From the NCBI RefSeq assembly GCF_003946545.1, contig NZ_RHOA01000005.1:53667-117666 (forward strand): a DNA stretch of 64,000 bases. Reading direction: 5' to 3'. This document shows, one piece after another, positions 39,505 to 48,011 of this stretch; within the stretch, counting starts at the first letter, position 1; every line of letters begins with the position of its first letter. Under the pieces are notes generated by a model, which saw nothing but the letters and a program-made list of their open reading frames with translations, made no database searches and was not told the DNA's origin. Source of the DNA: Levilactobacillus tangyuanensis (GTDB lineage: Bacteria; Bacillota; Bacilli; Lactobacillales; Lactobacillaceae). The position numbers and the translations under genes are program-made.

Positions 39505-39541
39505 GTGACTTTGCAAAGAAATGGTGTTAGAATTTCTAACA
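39505..39541 (+). promoter_or_regulatory. amtB promoter with a GlnR-type operator
   Basis: TGTTAGAATTTCTAACA at 39525-39541 is a perfect match to the GlnR/TnrA consensus TGTNA-N7-TNACA. It covers the probable -10 (TAGAAT, 39528-39533; a weak -35 GTGACT lies 17 bases before). Position over the -10 predicts repression by GlnR when nitrogen is plentiful. The ATG of amtB follows 25 bases later. Confidence 0.82.
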
Positions 39542-39565
39542 TTAAGGGTGAAAAGAGGCTGAGTC

Positions 39566-40909
39566 ATGAATTCTACCAATACAGCGTTTGTCTTATTTGC
39601 CAGTGTGCTCGTCCTCTTGATGACCCCGGGGCTGGCCTTTTTCTATGGTGGCCTGGTTTCTGAAAAGAATGTGGTGAACACGATGCTCTCGGTGTTCATT
39701 ATGACGGGGATCGCCTGTTTGCTCTGGGTGTTAGTGGGCTATTCGTTGGCCTTCTCCGGCGATTTTGCGGGAGTGATCGGTAACTTTAACCATGTCTTGT
39801 TAAATGGCGTCAATCTGGAGACCCTGACCACGGGCGAGATTCCCGAGGGGGCGTACTCCCTGTTTCAAATGATGTTCGCAGTGATTACCCCGGCCTTGTT
39901 CGTGGGGGCAGTGGTTGGCCGGATTCGTTTCAAGTTCCTGTTGTGGTTCTTATTGATTTGGTCGATTTGCGTTTACTATCCCATGGTCCATTTGGTCTGG
40001 AGCCCACACGGCTGGTTGGCGGAGCTCGGTGTGCTCGATTTTGCCGGCGGCACTGTTGTCCATATCAACGCCGGGGTCACCGCTCTGGTCCTCGCGGCTT
40101 GGTTAGGGCCACGGCTGCCCAGCACCTCACTGGAACATCACTACAACTTGCCATGGGTCTTACTCGGGACCGCCATTCTGTGGGTTGGTTGGTATGGCTT
40201 TAATGCCGGGAGTGCGCTGGCCGTGAATGCCGTGGCCCTGCAAGCCGCTATCACAACCACCATGGCGACGGCGACCGCGATGGTGACCTGGCTGACCCTG
40301 GATGTAGCCACCGGCGGCAAGCCGACCTTAGTCGGTGTTTGCACGGGAACCTTGTGCGGCCTGGTTGGTATTACCCCGGCGGCCGGCTACGTCACGGTGG
40401 GTGGGTCGCTGCTCATTGGTGTACTCACGACTCTGGCCAGTTACGGTTACGTTCACCTCATCAAACCTCGACTAGGCGTTGATGATACGTTGGACGCTTT
40501 TGGCTGTCACGGAGTGAGTGGTATTATTGGTAGCCTGTTGACCGGGTTCTTCGCCAGCAAGGCCGTCAATCCGCAAGTGACCGAAAACGGGCTGCTGTAT
40601 GGCGGTGGCTGGCATCTGCTCGGCATCCAAACGGCGGCCACGGCACTGACGATTATCCTGGTTGCGGTGGTTGGTAGTGCGATCATTCTCATCCTGCGAC
40701 GGTTAACGCCCATGCGGGTGGATGCTGCCGAGGAACGGCTGGGACTCGACCAGGGGGAACATGGTGAACGGGCGGATTACACGGTGCAACTGAGCGAACA
40801 CCTGACGGCACTGGAGCCCGATCAATCGCGGTTCGGTCCTGAATTTAAGGGACAACTACAGCGGCTAAGGCATCCGGGTAAGGATTCAGCTCATCCGGAT
40901 GATTGGTAA
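39566..40909 (+). CDS. amtB: Ammonium transporter (Amt family)
   Basis: This protein of 447 residues has 11 predicted membrane segments. Family motifs include DFAGGTVVHINAGVTALVLA (about residues 153-172) with the pore His, and FGCHGVSGIIGSLLTG (about 312-327) with the second pore His. It imports ammonium. The cytoplasmic C-terminal tail of about 65 residues is longer than the core needs. No glnK/glnB gene for the usual PII partner lies next to it. Regulation is likely by GlnR through the operator directly upstream. Confidence 0.95.
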   Translation: MNSTNTAFVLFASVLVLLMTPGLAFFYGGLVSEKNVVNTMLSVFIMTGIACLLWVLVGYSLAFSGDFAGVIGNFNHVLLNGVNLETLTTGEIPEGAYSLFQMMFAVITPALFVGAVVGRIRFKFLLWFLLIWSICVYYPMVHLVWSPHGWLAELGVLDFAGGTVVHINAGVTALVLAAWLGPRLPSTSLEHHYNLPWVLLGTAILWVGWYGFNAGSALAVNAVALQAAITTTMATATAMVTWLTLDVATGGKPTLVGVCTGTLCGLVGITPAAGYVTVGGSLLIGVLTTLASYGYVHLIKPRLGVDDTLDAFGCHGVSGIIGSLLTGFFASKAVNPQVTENGLLYGGGWHLLGIQTAATALTIILVAVVGSAIILILRRLTPMRVDAAEERLGLDQGEHGERADYTVQLSEHLTALEPDQSRFGPEFKGQLQRLRHPGKDSAHPDDW

Positions 40910-41023
40910 TTATAGTGACTTTATTAAGGTTGTTCAGAATGATTGCTGAATGGGCGTGAACCTGATATTCTGAAACTGTGGTTAGGGGCCACAATTTAAT
41001 CAATTAGCTTGGGGGGAGCAAAA

Positions 41024-41212
41024 ATGAAAAACGACAAAATGGTTCTGAGTATTTTAGTTGTTTTAGCCGTCATCTTTTTAGGGCTCGTGTTAGTTCTGAT
41101 GAAGTCGGTCTTCTGGGCCTTATTCCCACTGGCTTTTGCAGCGCTGGCATTGGTATGCTACGGCGTAGATTCATTGATGGCAAAATATAACCGCGGCGAT
41201 CGCGAAGCATAG
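41024..41212 (+). CDS. Small two-helix membrane protein of unknown function
   Basis: This protein of 62 residues has two hydrophobic helices (about residues 7-28 and 31-48) and a charged C-terminus (KYNRGDREA). The ggggggag site 6 bases before ATG 41024 makes it a credible gene. I do not recognise the family. It has its own terminator and does not appear to share a transcript with amtB. Confidence 0.65.
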   Translation: MKNDKMVLSILVVLAVIFLGLVLVLMKSVFWALFPLAFAALALVCYGVDSLMAKYNRGDREA

Positions 41213-41224
41213 ACAGAAAATAAT

Positions 41225-41248
41225 GACGGCCGGTGAGCCGTCTTTTTT
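41225..41248 (+). terminator. Terminator after the small membrane protein
   Basis: Stem gacggc / gccgtc with loop cggtga followed by a T-run, 12 bases after the stop. Confidence 0.75.
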
Positions 41249-41255
41249 GTTGGTC

Positions 41256-41285
41256 TTTACAGGACTGGCCGTCACTTGCTAGAAT
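41256..41285 (+). promoter_or_regulatory. Promoter of the Nudix hydrolase gene
   Basis: TTTACA (41256-41261) and TAGAAT (41280-41285) with an 18-base spacer and a TGC extension before the -10; 34 bases before the ATG. Confidence 0.75.
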
Positions 41286-41318
41286 GACAATAGCTTTACT
41301 ATTTGAGGAGGAATCAAG

Positions 41319-41798
41319 ATGGCACGGACGCAACCCGTTGAATTGGTGACAATGGTCTTGGTGACCGATCCCACGACCAACCGGGTCTTAGTAGAAGATA
41401 AACGTCACGTTCCCTGGAAGGCTGGCCATAGTTTTCCCGGAGGGCACGTTGAAGTTGGTGAAAGCTGTGCGGCTGCCGCTATTCGGGAAGTCTATGAGGA
41501 AACCGGACTCCGACTGACGGCGGTGAGCTTCTGTGGCACCTGTGAATGGTTCGACACGGCCGCTGGTCGGCGTAAGCTGGGTCTGCTCTACCGTGGTCAG
41601 GATTTTAGCGGTCAGTTGCAGGCGAGTGATGAGGGAGAGATTCATTGGCTACCAATGAGCGACCTGACGCCAGATAACACGGCCACCGGATTACCTGAAA
41701 TGTTGCGGGTCTTCAACCGGGAGATTCCTGCAGTTGTGAGCGGCGAATGGAACGGTGATTTGGCCGCCGACACCGGTCAATTTAAGGCAAATAATTAA
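41319..41798 (+). CDS. Nudix hydrolase (MutT-like)
   Basis: This protein of 159 residues has a complete Nudix box, GGHVEVGESCAAAAIREVYEETGL (GX5EX7REUXEEXGU pattern, about residues 47-69; no more than the key residues G, E, REV and EET are needed). The family hydrolyses nucleoside diphosphates linked to another moiety; this subgroup often includes 8-oxo-dGTP-type cleaners. The substrate is unknown. GAGGAGG precedes the ATG by 7 bases. Confidence 0.9.
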   Translation: MARTQPVELVTMVLVTDPTTNRVLVEDKRHVPWKAGHSFPGGHVEVGESCAAAAIREVYEETGLRLTAVSFCGTCEWFDTAAGRRKLGLLYRGQDFSGQLQASDEGEIHWLPMSDLTPDNTATGLPEMLRVFNREIPAVVSGEWNGDLAADTGQFKANN

Positions 41799-41799
41799 A

Positions 41800-41842
41800 A
41801 AATGCGAACTGATCGTCAACTTGACGGATCGGTTCGCATTTT
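41800..41842. terminator. Bidirectional terminator between the Nudix and CPBP protease genes
   Basis: Stem aatgcgaactgatc / ggatcggttcgcatt with near-perfect pairing, flanked by an A-run on the left and a T-run on the right, between convergent genes. Confidence 0.88.
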
Positions 41843-41845
41843 TCG

Positions 41846-42511
41846 TTAACCTAATAAGGTGACCAAGATGTCCCAAGTCATGTGGACGACGATGCCAGGC
41901 CATAGCGAGTGGCTGCGTTCGTAAAGCCACCCGAAGAGTAACCCAAGCATGGCCACCGTGATGAGATTGGTGATCCAGGCTAGGGGACTCATGGCAGGCA
42001 CGGTCGTGAGGTAGCGGGGGATGTGCATGCTAGCGAAGGCCAGCGCTTGAATGGTATTGGCCAGACCGAAGCTGAATCGGTTTCGCAGGGCGTTATAGAA
42101 GTAGCCCCGAAACAAGAACTCCTCGGCAACCCCAACAACCAGGAAGTAACGTCCCCAGTACTGAGGGATGAAGGTGGGACTGATGCGCAGGCCATGGTGC
42201 GCCAGCCAGGCTTGACCGACCAGGTAGACCACGACGAGTCCCCAGACAAAGTAGCCGGCAGCGAACCGCCAGTTAGGTCGCCACTGCTCACGACTGCCGG
42301 TAGCCAGTGGCTGGTCGCCGGCCCGGTGGATGAACCACCAGGCAGCTCCCAACCAAACGATCAATTTAATGGCATCCAGGGCAAACTCCTGTGGCCAACC
42401 GGTCAAACGACGCTCAATGGGTGTGTTTAGCAGGCTTTGAACGATTAGCCATAATAGCCAAAAACCGGCGAACTGAATGCCCAGTCGCGCCAGGGAAAGA
42501 CGATTTTTCAT
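41846..42511 (-). CDS. CPBP family intramembrane metalloprotease (Abi/CAAX-like)
   Basis: This is a multi-spanning protein of 221 residues with the CPBP motif 1 EEFLFRGYFYNALRNRF (EExxxR, about residues 133-149), a conserved His in AFASMHIPR and the third motif GIVVHMTWDIL. It is predicted to be a membrane-embedded glutamic-type/metal-independent or metalloprotease of the Abi family, often linked to bacteriocin immunity or maturation. No bacteriocin gene is nearby. It is transcribed alone and convergent with the Nudix gene. Confidence 0.88.
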   Translation of the reverse strand: MKNRLSLARLGIQFAGFWLLWLIVQSLLNTPIERRLTGWPQEFALDAIKLIVWLGAAWWFIHRAGDQPLATGSREQWRPNWRFAAGYFVWGLVVVYLVGQAWLAHHGLRISPTFIPQYWGRYFLVVGVAEEFLFRGYFYNALRNRFSFGLANTIQALAFASMHIPRYLTTVPAMSPLAWITNLITVAMLGLLFGWLYERSHSLWPGIVVHMTWDILVTLLG

Positions 42512-42607
42512 GTTGCCACTCTTTTCTTTTAACAGGTTTACTTTTCATTATAAGTCACGTGGTGGGGGAATGCTGAAAAACTTCCGCGAGGTGGCAAATA
42601 CGACTGA

Positions 42608-42647
42608 TGTTGTCACTGTTTACATTTGATGTAATCAGTGATAACAT
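42608..42647 (+). promoter_or_regulatory. Promoter and candidate self-operator of the TetR-family gene
   Basis: Long imperfect inverted repeat, tgttgtcactgtttacat (42608-42625) against atgtaatcagtgataaca (42629-42646), with only a few mismatches between arms. It embeds TTTACA (42619-42624) and TAACAT (42642-42647) spaced by 17 bases. Its position just before the tetR ribosome binding site suggests autorepression. Confidence 0.7.
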
Positions 42648-42668
42648 TGGAGGAAAGGACGTGATTTC

Positions 42669-43217
42669 ATGGTACAGTCATCCTATCATCGGAAAAATCT
42701 TGCGGCAGCGATTGCGCAACAGGCGCGCCAGCAATTGGGAAGTGAAGGCGTCGATCAGCTGTCATTACGCCAGATTGCGCGGGATCTGGGGGTCTCACCG
42801 GCGGCCGTTTATCGGCATTATCCGGACAAACAAGCCTTGCTGGCTCAATTACAGGAGACCGTTAGCGAAGAGGTCCAGGCGACCCTTCAGGTGGGTGTCC
42901 TGGTTTCCAGTGATGCCACCGCGATGTATCGGAAGATGATTCAGAACATATTGACGCTCCGACAGGAACAGCCCTTGATGGTGGCGTTTTATTTACAAGG
43001 GCCACTGACGCTGCCGCAGGGACTGGCCACGGTCATCAACCTTGTGAACACAGCAAATGGCCGGACGACACTGCCTCACCAGGCGGCCAGCGTCTGGGCC
43101 TTCCTCATTGGTGTAGTGGCCCAACCGGACTGTTCGCTTTCGGCTGCGTCCGTGTTCGCCGTCTGCGAACACCTGTTGCGGCCCTTCACAGATTCAATCG
43201 GTAACGATCGCGATTAG
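42669..43217 (+). CDS. TetR/AcrR family transcriptional regulator
   Basis: This protein of 182 residues has an N-terminal TetR helix-turn-helix (LSLRQIARDLGVSPAAVYRHYPDK, about residues 34-57; recognition helix SPAAVYRHY). The variable ligand-binding domain resembles TetR_C_33 (WHG-like) members. The inverted repeat over its promoter is probably its own operator. The nitroreductase gene downstream is the obvious additional candidate target, but no copy of this repeat is seen before it. Confidence 0.88.
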   Translation: MVQSSYHRKNLAAAIAQQARQQLGSEGVDQLSLRQIARDLGVSPAAVYRHYPDKQALLAQLQETVSEEVQATLQVGVLVSSDATAMYRKMIQNILTLRQEQPLMVAFYLQGPLTLPQGLATVINLVNTANGRTTLPHQAASVWAFLIGVVAQPDCSLSAASVFAVCEHLLRPFTDSIGNDRD

Positions 43218-43229
43218 GTGAGTAAATTC

Positions 43230-43257
43230 TTTACTTCCAAAAAGTAAGTGATAAACT
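43230..43257 (+). promoter_or_regulatory. Promoter of the nitroreductase gene with a small inverted repeat in the spacer
   Basis: TTTACT (43230-43235) and TAAACT (43252-43257) with a 16-base spacer. TTACTT-N5-AAGTAA (43231-43247) forms an inverted repeat inside it, a possible operator. Confidence 0.5.
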
Positions 43258-43330
43258 AGGGCTATTGGGTTAATTAATGCCCCTGACGATAACGCGAGTC
43301 AGGTGGCCGGAGAAATGAGGAATCTTAAAT

Positions 43331-43933
43331 ATGAAAACAAACTTTTTAGAATTAGCTAAGCAACGACGGACCATCTATGATTTGGGCCGCAACGTTTCAT
43401 TCACGCAGGATGAATTGACGACCTTGATCAAGGACACCATCAAGCAGTCGCCCTCTTCCTTTAACAATCAAACGACTCGAGCGGTCATTCTGTTCGGCGA
43501 TTCGCATGAAAAGTTATGGGACATTGTGATTAACCGGTTGAAGAGCGAGGTGCCGGACGAGGCGGCCTTTGCTAAGACAAGTGCTAAGGTTAACGCGTTC
43601 AAGGCGGCCTTCGGGACCATTCTTTACTTCACCGAAACGAAGACGGTTACGGAATTTGAAAATAACTTCCCACTGTACGCGGCAAACTTCCAAGACTGGT
43701 CCGAACAGGCTCAGGGGAACGCGCAATATGCCGTTTGGACGGCCTTAGCCGAGAATGGCATCGGGGCAAACCTGCAACATTACAATCCACTGATTGATGA
43801 TGATGTTCGGGCAGCGTTTAATATTCCTGCCAGCTGGCGGTTACGGGCAGAAATGGACTTTGGGTCCATTGAAACGCCTGCCGGCGACAAGGACCACTTG
43901 GCTGACGATGAGTTATTCAAGGTTTTTAATTAA
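43331..43933 (+). CDS. Nitroreductase family oxidoreductase
   Basis: This FMN-dependent nitroreductase-like protein has 200 residues. AKQRRTIYDLGRN at the N-terminus, the FMN-contacting QSPSSFNNQTTRAVILFG (about residues 38-55) and GIGANLQHYNPLID (about 136-149) match the oxidoreductase subgroup related to YdgI/fatty-acid-repression protein. It probably reduces quinone-like or nitro compounds with NAD(P)H. A 113-base leader separates it from the TetR gene and holds its own promoter. Confidence 0.88.
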   Translation: MKTNFLELAKQRRTIYDLGRNVSFTQDELTTLIKDTIKQSPSSFNNQTTRAVILFGDSHEKLWDIVINRLKSEVPDEAAFAKTSAKVNAFKAAFGTILYFTETKTVTEFENNFPLYAANFQDWSEQAQGNAQYAVWTALAENGIGANLQHYNPLIDDDVRAAFNIPASWRLRAEMDFGSIETPAGDKDHLADDELFKVFN

Positions 43934-43946
43934 TTAGAGACTCGGC

Positions 43947-43976
43947 GATCTGCTAGGCAGGTCGCCGTTTTTTTCT
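43947..43976 (+). terminator. Terminator of the nitroreductase gene
   Basis: Stem cggcgatctgc / gcaggtcgccg with loop tag-like apex and a seven-T run, 14 bases after the stop. Confidence 0.85.
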
Positions 43977-44063
43977 GCGCCAACATTTGTGGTGGCGCCC
44001 GGGAGATATGCTAAAATGGTCTCAGTAAGTTTGGTCATGAATGGGTCAGGAGGCAAGATAAGG

Positions 44064-45188
44064 ATGCAAAAGAGAATTGCAATTATTGGTGGCGGTATTG
44101 TGGGGGCCACGGCTGCTTTTTATCTGAGTCAGTTACCAGGCGCACAACAGGTGAAGGTGACCTTGTTTGACGATGGCGTTGGTCAAGCAACCAGCGCGGC
44201 GGCAGGCATCATTTCGCCCTGGCTATCTAAGCGTCGGAATCAACGGTGGTATCGCCTAGCGAAGGCAGGCGCGGCCCTGTATCCGGAGTTAATGCACGAT
44301 GCCCAATTGGGGACCGAGGTTTATCAGCAGACCGGCACCATCGTGACGCGTGAGGCCGCCGTGGATCTCGAGGTGTTAGCCGATCTGGCCCAGGAACGAC
44401 GACGGACAGCACCGACCATGGGAACCGTCAGCGTCTTGTCGGCGAAGGACGTGCAGGCCCAGATTCCCTTGCTAACCAATCCACAACCCGGGGTCTTGAT
44501 CAGTGGGGGTGCCAGAGTCGATGGGCCCGCATTGGTGCAAGGGTTATTGGACCGGGCGAGTGCGGTCAACCTCAGCGTCAAGCGTGAGCGCGTTACCCTG
44601 ACGACCGACGGGGATGTTGTGACCTCGATGGGGCCTCAACGCTTCGATCGCGTGATCGTTGCCGTTGGTGCCTGGTTAAAAGAGGTCTTGGCTCCCGTTG
44701 GAATTACGGCGGATGTCCGACCACAAAAAGGCCAGCTCATCGAGCTCGCCGTCAAGGATTATCCATTGCAAGAACAGATGCCCGTGTTGATGCCGGAAGG
44801 TGAACGGGACTTTATTCCATTTGGCCATGGTAAATTAATCGTTGGTGCCACGCACGAGGACGGCGGCAAGTTTGACCTGAGTCGCGATCCCGCGGTTAAG
44901 GCGGATCTGCTGGCCAGTGCCCAACGACTCGTTAGCGGTCTGAGCGCCGACAGTATTACAGGGATGCGCGTGGGTACTCGGGCCTATACGCCAGACTTTG
45001 CCCCGTTCTTTGGGCCGGTACCGGAACACGAGAAGTTACTGGTGGCCTCCGGCTTAGGATCATCAGGATTGACCACGGGCCCAGAGATTGGTCGGCTGTT
45101 AGCCGGCTCCGCCTTATACGGTGGCGAGCCCGACTGGAGCGAGTACGAAAAGCCGTTGACGACTTATCTGTCTTCCTCGGCGGAATGA
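44064..45188 (+). CDS. FAD-dependent amino acid oxidase/dehydrogenase (DadA/DAO family)
   Basis: This flavoprotein has 374 residues. The dinucleotide-binding GGGIVGATAAFYLSQLPG (about residues 9-26) is followed by the DAO fold (GQATSAAAGIISPWLSKRRNQ; VDGPALVQGLL; PQKGQLIEL; VASGLGSSGLTTGPEIGRLLA). It likely oxidises a D-amino acid or glycine-like amine; the substrate is open. ATG 44064 directly precedes the Rossmann motif, with AGGAGG 10 bases upstream. Its 3' end overlaps the convergent RNase H-like gene by 25 bases. Confidence 0.86.
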   Translation: MQKRIAIIGGGIVGATAAFYLSQLPGAQQVKVTLFDDGVGQATSAAAGIISPWLSKRRNQRWYRLAKAGAALYPELMHDAQLGTEVYQQTGTIVTREAAVDLEVLADLAQERRRTAPTMGTVSVLSAKDVQAQIPLLTNPQPGVLISGGARVDGPALVQGLLDRASAVNLSVKRERVTLTTDGDVVTSMGPQRFDRVIVAVGAWLKEVLAPVGITADVRPQKGQLIELAVKDYPLQEQMPVLMPEGERDFIPFGHGKLIVGATHEDGGKFDLSRDPAVKADLLASAQRLVSGLSADSITGMRVGTRAYTPDFAPFFGPVPEHEKLLVASGLGSSGLTTGPEIGRLLAGSALYGGEPDWSEYEKPLTTYLSSSAE

Positions 45189-45571
45189 AGGGCCTGATTG
45201 GCTAAGGTATGGGCCCCTTGGTTTTGCTTTTCTGGTACCCATTGGGTCAGAACTAGTTGAAACGGTGCCTGGGCGGCCAATAGGTCGTCCACCCAAATCT
45301 GGTAATGTTTTGCATAATGTTTCGTCAAACTGTCACTGACGATCTGGCTATCGGTATAAAATAAAACAGTGGTCGTGGCCGCATCGTCACCCACCAGCCG
45401 TGCCAGGTGTTCAAAGCCTAGGCGGGCGATCTCAAATTCCGCGGTGTGATTCGTCATCGCGGTAAGAGGGAGCTTGAGCTGGGTCTGATGATGGTCATGA
45501 ACCATTAGGATTCCGCCGGCACTTAGGCCCGTTTGGGGCTGGGTGGCGGCATCGGTATACAACGTATACAC
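45164..45571 (-). CDS. RNase HI-like protein (reverse-transcriptase-like fold)
   Basis: This protein of 135 residues has the RNase H fold: YTDAATQ (first Asp), HTAEFEIARLGFEHL (Glu) and VLFYTDSQIVSDSL (second Asp). The position of the fourth acidic residue (usually N-x-x-A-D-x-L-A) reads NQGAHTLANQAL, with His in place of Asp. This may be a family feature of LAB homologues or a sign of altered activity. I choose GTG 45571, which is 8 bases after GGAG. It overlaps the end of the flavoprotein gene by 25 bases on the opposite strand. Confidence 0.8.
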   Translation of the reverse strand: MYTLYTDAATQPQTGLSAGGILMVHDHHQTQLKLPLTAMTNHTAEFEIARLGFEHLARLVGDDAATTTVLFYTDSQIVSDSLTKHYAKHYQIWVDDLLAAQAPFQLVLTQWVPEKQNQGAHTLANQALHSAEEDR

Positions 45572-45609
45572 AAGAATCACTCCAATCTATTGATGAGGTG
45601 TTGTAGTTA

Positions 45610-46020
45610 ATGATAACCCAAGAACGACGTTTTTTATATCAACCCAATCCGCTTAGCTCCGTGATTAACTGGAGTTGGACCCTGATTGTGTTGATGATGG
45701 GGGCCATCTTCTGGCTGGAAGTTACGCATTTTAATTGGTATACACTGGGCTTCTTCGTTGCCTTTGCCTTTCTGTGCTGGCTCGAGATTCATTTCAGAAA
45801 TATCACGATGGCCAAGGGGGTCTTGACGGTTAGTACCGTCTTGAATCATCGTCACTTGGTCATTCCCTTAAAGCAAATCAGTAGCGTCCATCTCAGTCGC
45901 TACCGGTTGGGAATTGTGGCACAGGGCAAGATTTATCAATTCCTGTTGCCACGTAACTCGGCGATCGAACTCGCCGGATTGATTAGTGAAGCCACCGGGA
46001 TTGAGGAGGAAAAAGCTTGA
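45610..46020 (+). CDS. ebsA: EbsA family membrane protein
   Basis: This protein of 136 residues has two adjacent membrane helices (about 19-36 and 42-58) and a C-terminal PH-like domain ([26 protein letters not shown]). It resembles EbsA proteins of enterococci and lactobacilli, which lie beside RNase H-like genes, as here. The biochemical role is unknown. Its stop overlaps the fhs start by 4 bases, so translation is coupled to fhs. Confidence 0.75.
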   Translation: MITQERRFLYQPNPLSSVINWSWTLIVLMMGAIFWLEVTHFNWYTLGFFVAFAFLCWLEIHFRNITMAKGVLTVSTVLNHRHLVIPLKQISSVHLSRYRLGIVAQGKIYQFLLPRNSAIELAGLISEATGIEEEKA

Positions 46021-47672
46021 ACGACATTGAAATTTCACAGCAAACGACATTAGAACCCATCGAAAAAATTGCGGCCAAGGTTGGGTTAACGGCCGATCAG
46101 ATTGAGCCTTATGGTCATACCAAGGCCAAGATTACCTTACCGCTGAAGAACCCAAAGCCCCAAGGTAAATTGGTGTTGGTGACGTCGATTAACCCGACGC
46201 CGGCCGGTGAAGGCAAGTCCACGGTCGTTGTTGGTCTGGGGGATGCCATGAATCGGGCGGGCCACTCAACGGTCCTGGCCTTACGTGAACCCTCGATGGG
46301 CCCCGTCATGGGGATGAAGGGTGGCGCTACCGGGGGTGGTTACGCCCAGGTGGTGCCGATGGAAGACATCAACCTACATTTCACCGGGGACATGCACGCC
46401 TTAACGGAGGCTCATGATACCCTGGCGGCACTCATCGATAATCACATTCATCAAGGAAATGCCCTAAACCTGGACCCTCGGCAGATCGTCTGGAAACGGG
46501 TCCTGGATATCAATGACCGCGAGTTACGGCAGACGGTCATCGGCCTTGGTGGCCGGACCTCCGGGGTGCCTCGTCAAGATGGCTTTGACATCACCGTGGC
46601 CAGTGAATTGATGGCGGTCCTGTGTCTTAGCGAAGACCTCAGCGACTTGAAGGAACGGGTTAACCGCATCCTAATCGGCTATAACTATGACCGTGAACCC
46701 GTCACCGTTGGCGACTTGAAGGTGGGCGGCGCCATTACGCTGTTATTGAAGGATGCCATTAAGCCTAATTTGGTTCAAACGTTGGAACACAACCCGGCGA
46801 TCATTCACGGTGGGCCATTTGCGAATATCGCCCACGGATGTAACTCGGTTTTGGCAACGCAAACGGCGCTGCAACTGGGTGACTATTGTGTGACGGAGGC
46901 GGGCTTCGGTGCCGATCTCGGTGGCGAGAAATTCATGGACATCAAGACGCCCGTCTTAGGCAAGACGCCGGATGCCGTGGTTGTGGTAGCCACTGTGCGG
47001 GCCCTTAAGTACAATGGTGGTGTGAAGCGCGCCGACCTGACCGACGAAAACGTTGCCGCCCTAGAACAAGGGAGCGTCAACTTGAAACGGCACATTGCCA
47101 GCATGCAACAGTATGGTGTGCCCGTTGTCGTGGCGATTAACCGCTTCACGAGTGATACCGATGCTGAGATTGCGACCCTGACCAAGATTGTCACCGACCT
47201 CGACGTTGATGTTGCGACGACCACGGTGTGGGCCGACGGTGGTGCCGGTGCCAGTGACCTGGCGGCCAAGGTCGTTGCGGCAACGCAGCAGCCTAAGGAC
47301 TTCCACCGGTTGACGCCGGCGGGGACCGACCTGATGACGCAGATGACCACGATTACGCAGAAAATTTACGGTGGCGCCCGCGTCGAGTTGTCGGCCAAGG
47401 CCCAACGTCAGCTGAAGACCTTTGCTAAGTATGGCTGGGACAAGTTGCCAGTCTGCATGGCGAAGACGCAGTATTCCTTAACGGATGATGCTCATGCCTT
47501 GGGGGCACCTAGTGACTTCACAATTAACGTGCGGGAGCTTTCCCCCCGGCTGGGAGCCGGCTTCGTCGTTGCCTTAACCGGGAACGTCTTAACGATGCCA
47601 GGCTTGCCTAAACATCCGGCGGCCCTCGACATGGATATCGATGCCGATGGTAAGATTACCGGACTATTTTAA
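46017..47672 (+). CDS. fhs: Formate-tetrahydrofolate ligase
   Basis: The enzyme has 551 residues, the family length. It makes 10-formyl-THF from formate, THF and ATP for purine and fMet-tRNA synthesis. The P-loop [20 protein letters not shown] (about residues 57-76) and the downstream [16 protein letters not shown] segment are diagnostic. GTG/TTG usage: it starts with TTG 46017 inside the ebsA end, and gaggag lies 7-12 bases upstream. A strong terminator follows. Confidence 0.95.
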   Translation: MNDIEISQQTTLEPIEKIAAKVGLTADQIEPYGHTKAKITLPLKNPKPQGKLVLVTSINPTPAGEGKSTVVVGLGDAMNRAGHSTVLALREPSMGPVMGMKGGATGGGYAQVVPMEDINLHFTGDMHALTEAHDTLAALIDNHIHQGNALNLDPRQIVWKRVLDINDRELRQTVIGLGGRTSGVPRQDGFDITVASELMAVLCLSEDLSDLKERVNRILIGYNYDREPVTVGDLKVGGAITLLLKDAIKPNLVQTLEHNPAIIHGGPFANIAHGCNSVLATQTALQLGDYCVTEAGFGADLGGEKFMDIKTPVLGKTPDAVVVVATVRALKYNGGVKRADLTDENVAALEQGSVNLKRHIASMQQYGVPVVVAINRFTSDTDAEIATLTKIVTDLDVDVATTTVWADGGAGASDLAAKVVAATQQPKDFHRLTPAGTDLMTQMTTITQKIYGGARVELSAKAQRQLKTFAKYGWDKLPVCMAKTQYSLTDDAHALGAPSDFTINVRELSPRLGAGFVVALTGNVLTMPGLPKHPAALDMDIDADGKITGLF

Positions 47673-47690
47673 ACTCACCTGAATCACGCG

Positions 47691-47717
47691 GCTGGAACCT
47701 AGGTTCCGGCTTTTTTT
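47691..47717 (+). terminator. Terminator of ebsA-fhs
   Basis: Stem gctggaa / ttccggc extended by cc/gg around the centre, followed by seven T residues, 18 bases after the stop. Confidence 0.88.
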
Positions 47718-47964
47718 GTGGGCTGATCAGGGGATTGGCCTACGGGCGGATTGGTTTAGTCAACACCGCAATTAGGTCAAGTTTGACCGGTTTTAGGTGC
47801 TGGACCGGTATGCTCGAGATGGATTTGTGAGTACTAGAAAGGGTCATATGAAAGAAATTCGGGTTCCGGGGGATGAGTAGGCGGCAAATGACCGGGAAGA
47901 TCCCCAATTTACCCGGGATTTATCGAAATTAATCGGGCGTCAACGCTCGGTTGTTCAGATTTTC
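47718..47964. other. Intergenic stretch with a possible decayed small reading frame
   Basis: In the 339 bases between fhs and lspA there is one plus-strand frame, 47848-47979. It begins with ATG behind gaaaggg, has an in-frame TAG after 10 codons, then continues for about 32 further sense codons with protein-like composition (REDPQFTRDLSKLIG) to TAA. It may be a remnant of a lost gene or chance. Nothing else recognisable is present. Confidence 0.3.
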
Positions 47965-47973
47965 TGTTATACT
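47965..47973 (+). promoter_or_regulatory. Extended -10 promoter of lspA-rluD
   Basis: TGTTATACT (TGn-TATACT), 39 bases before the lspA ATG; the -35 region is poor. Confidence 0.6.
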
Positions 47974-48011
47974 TTTTAACAACGACTTATAGGAAAGGTG
48001 TTCCCTAATTT

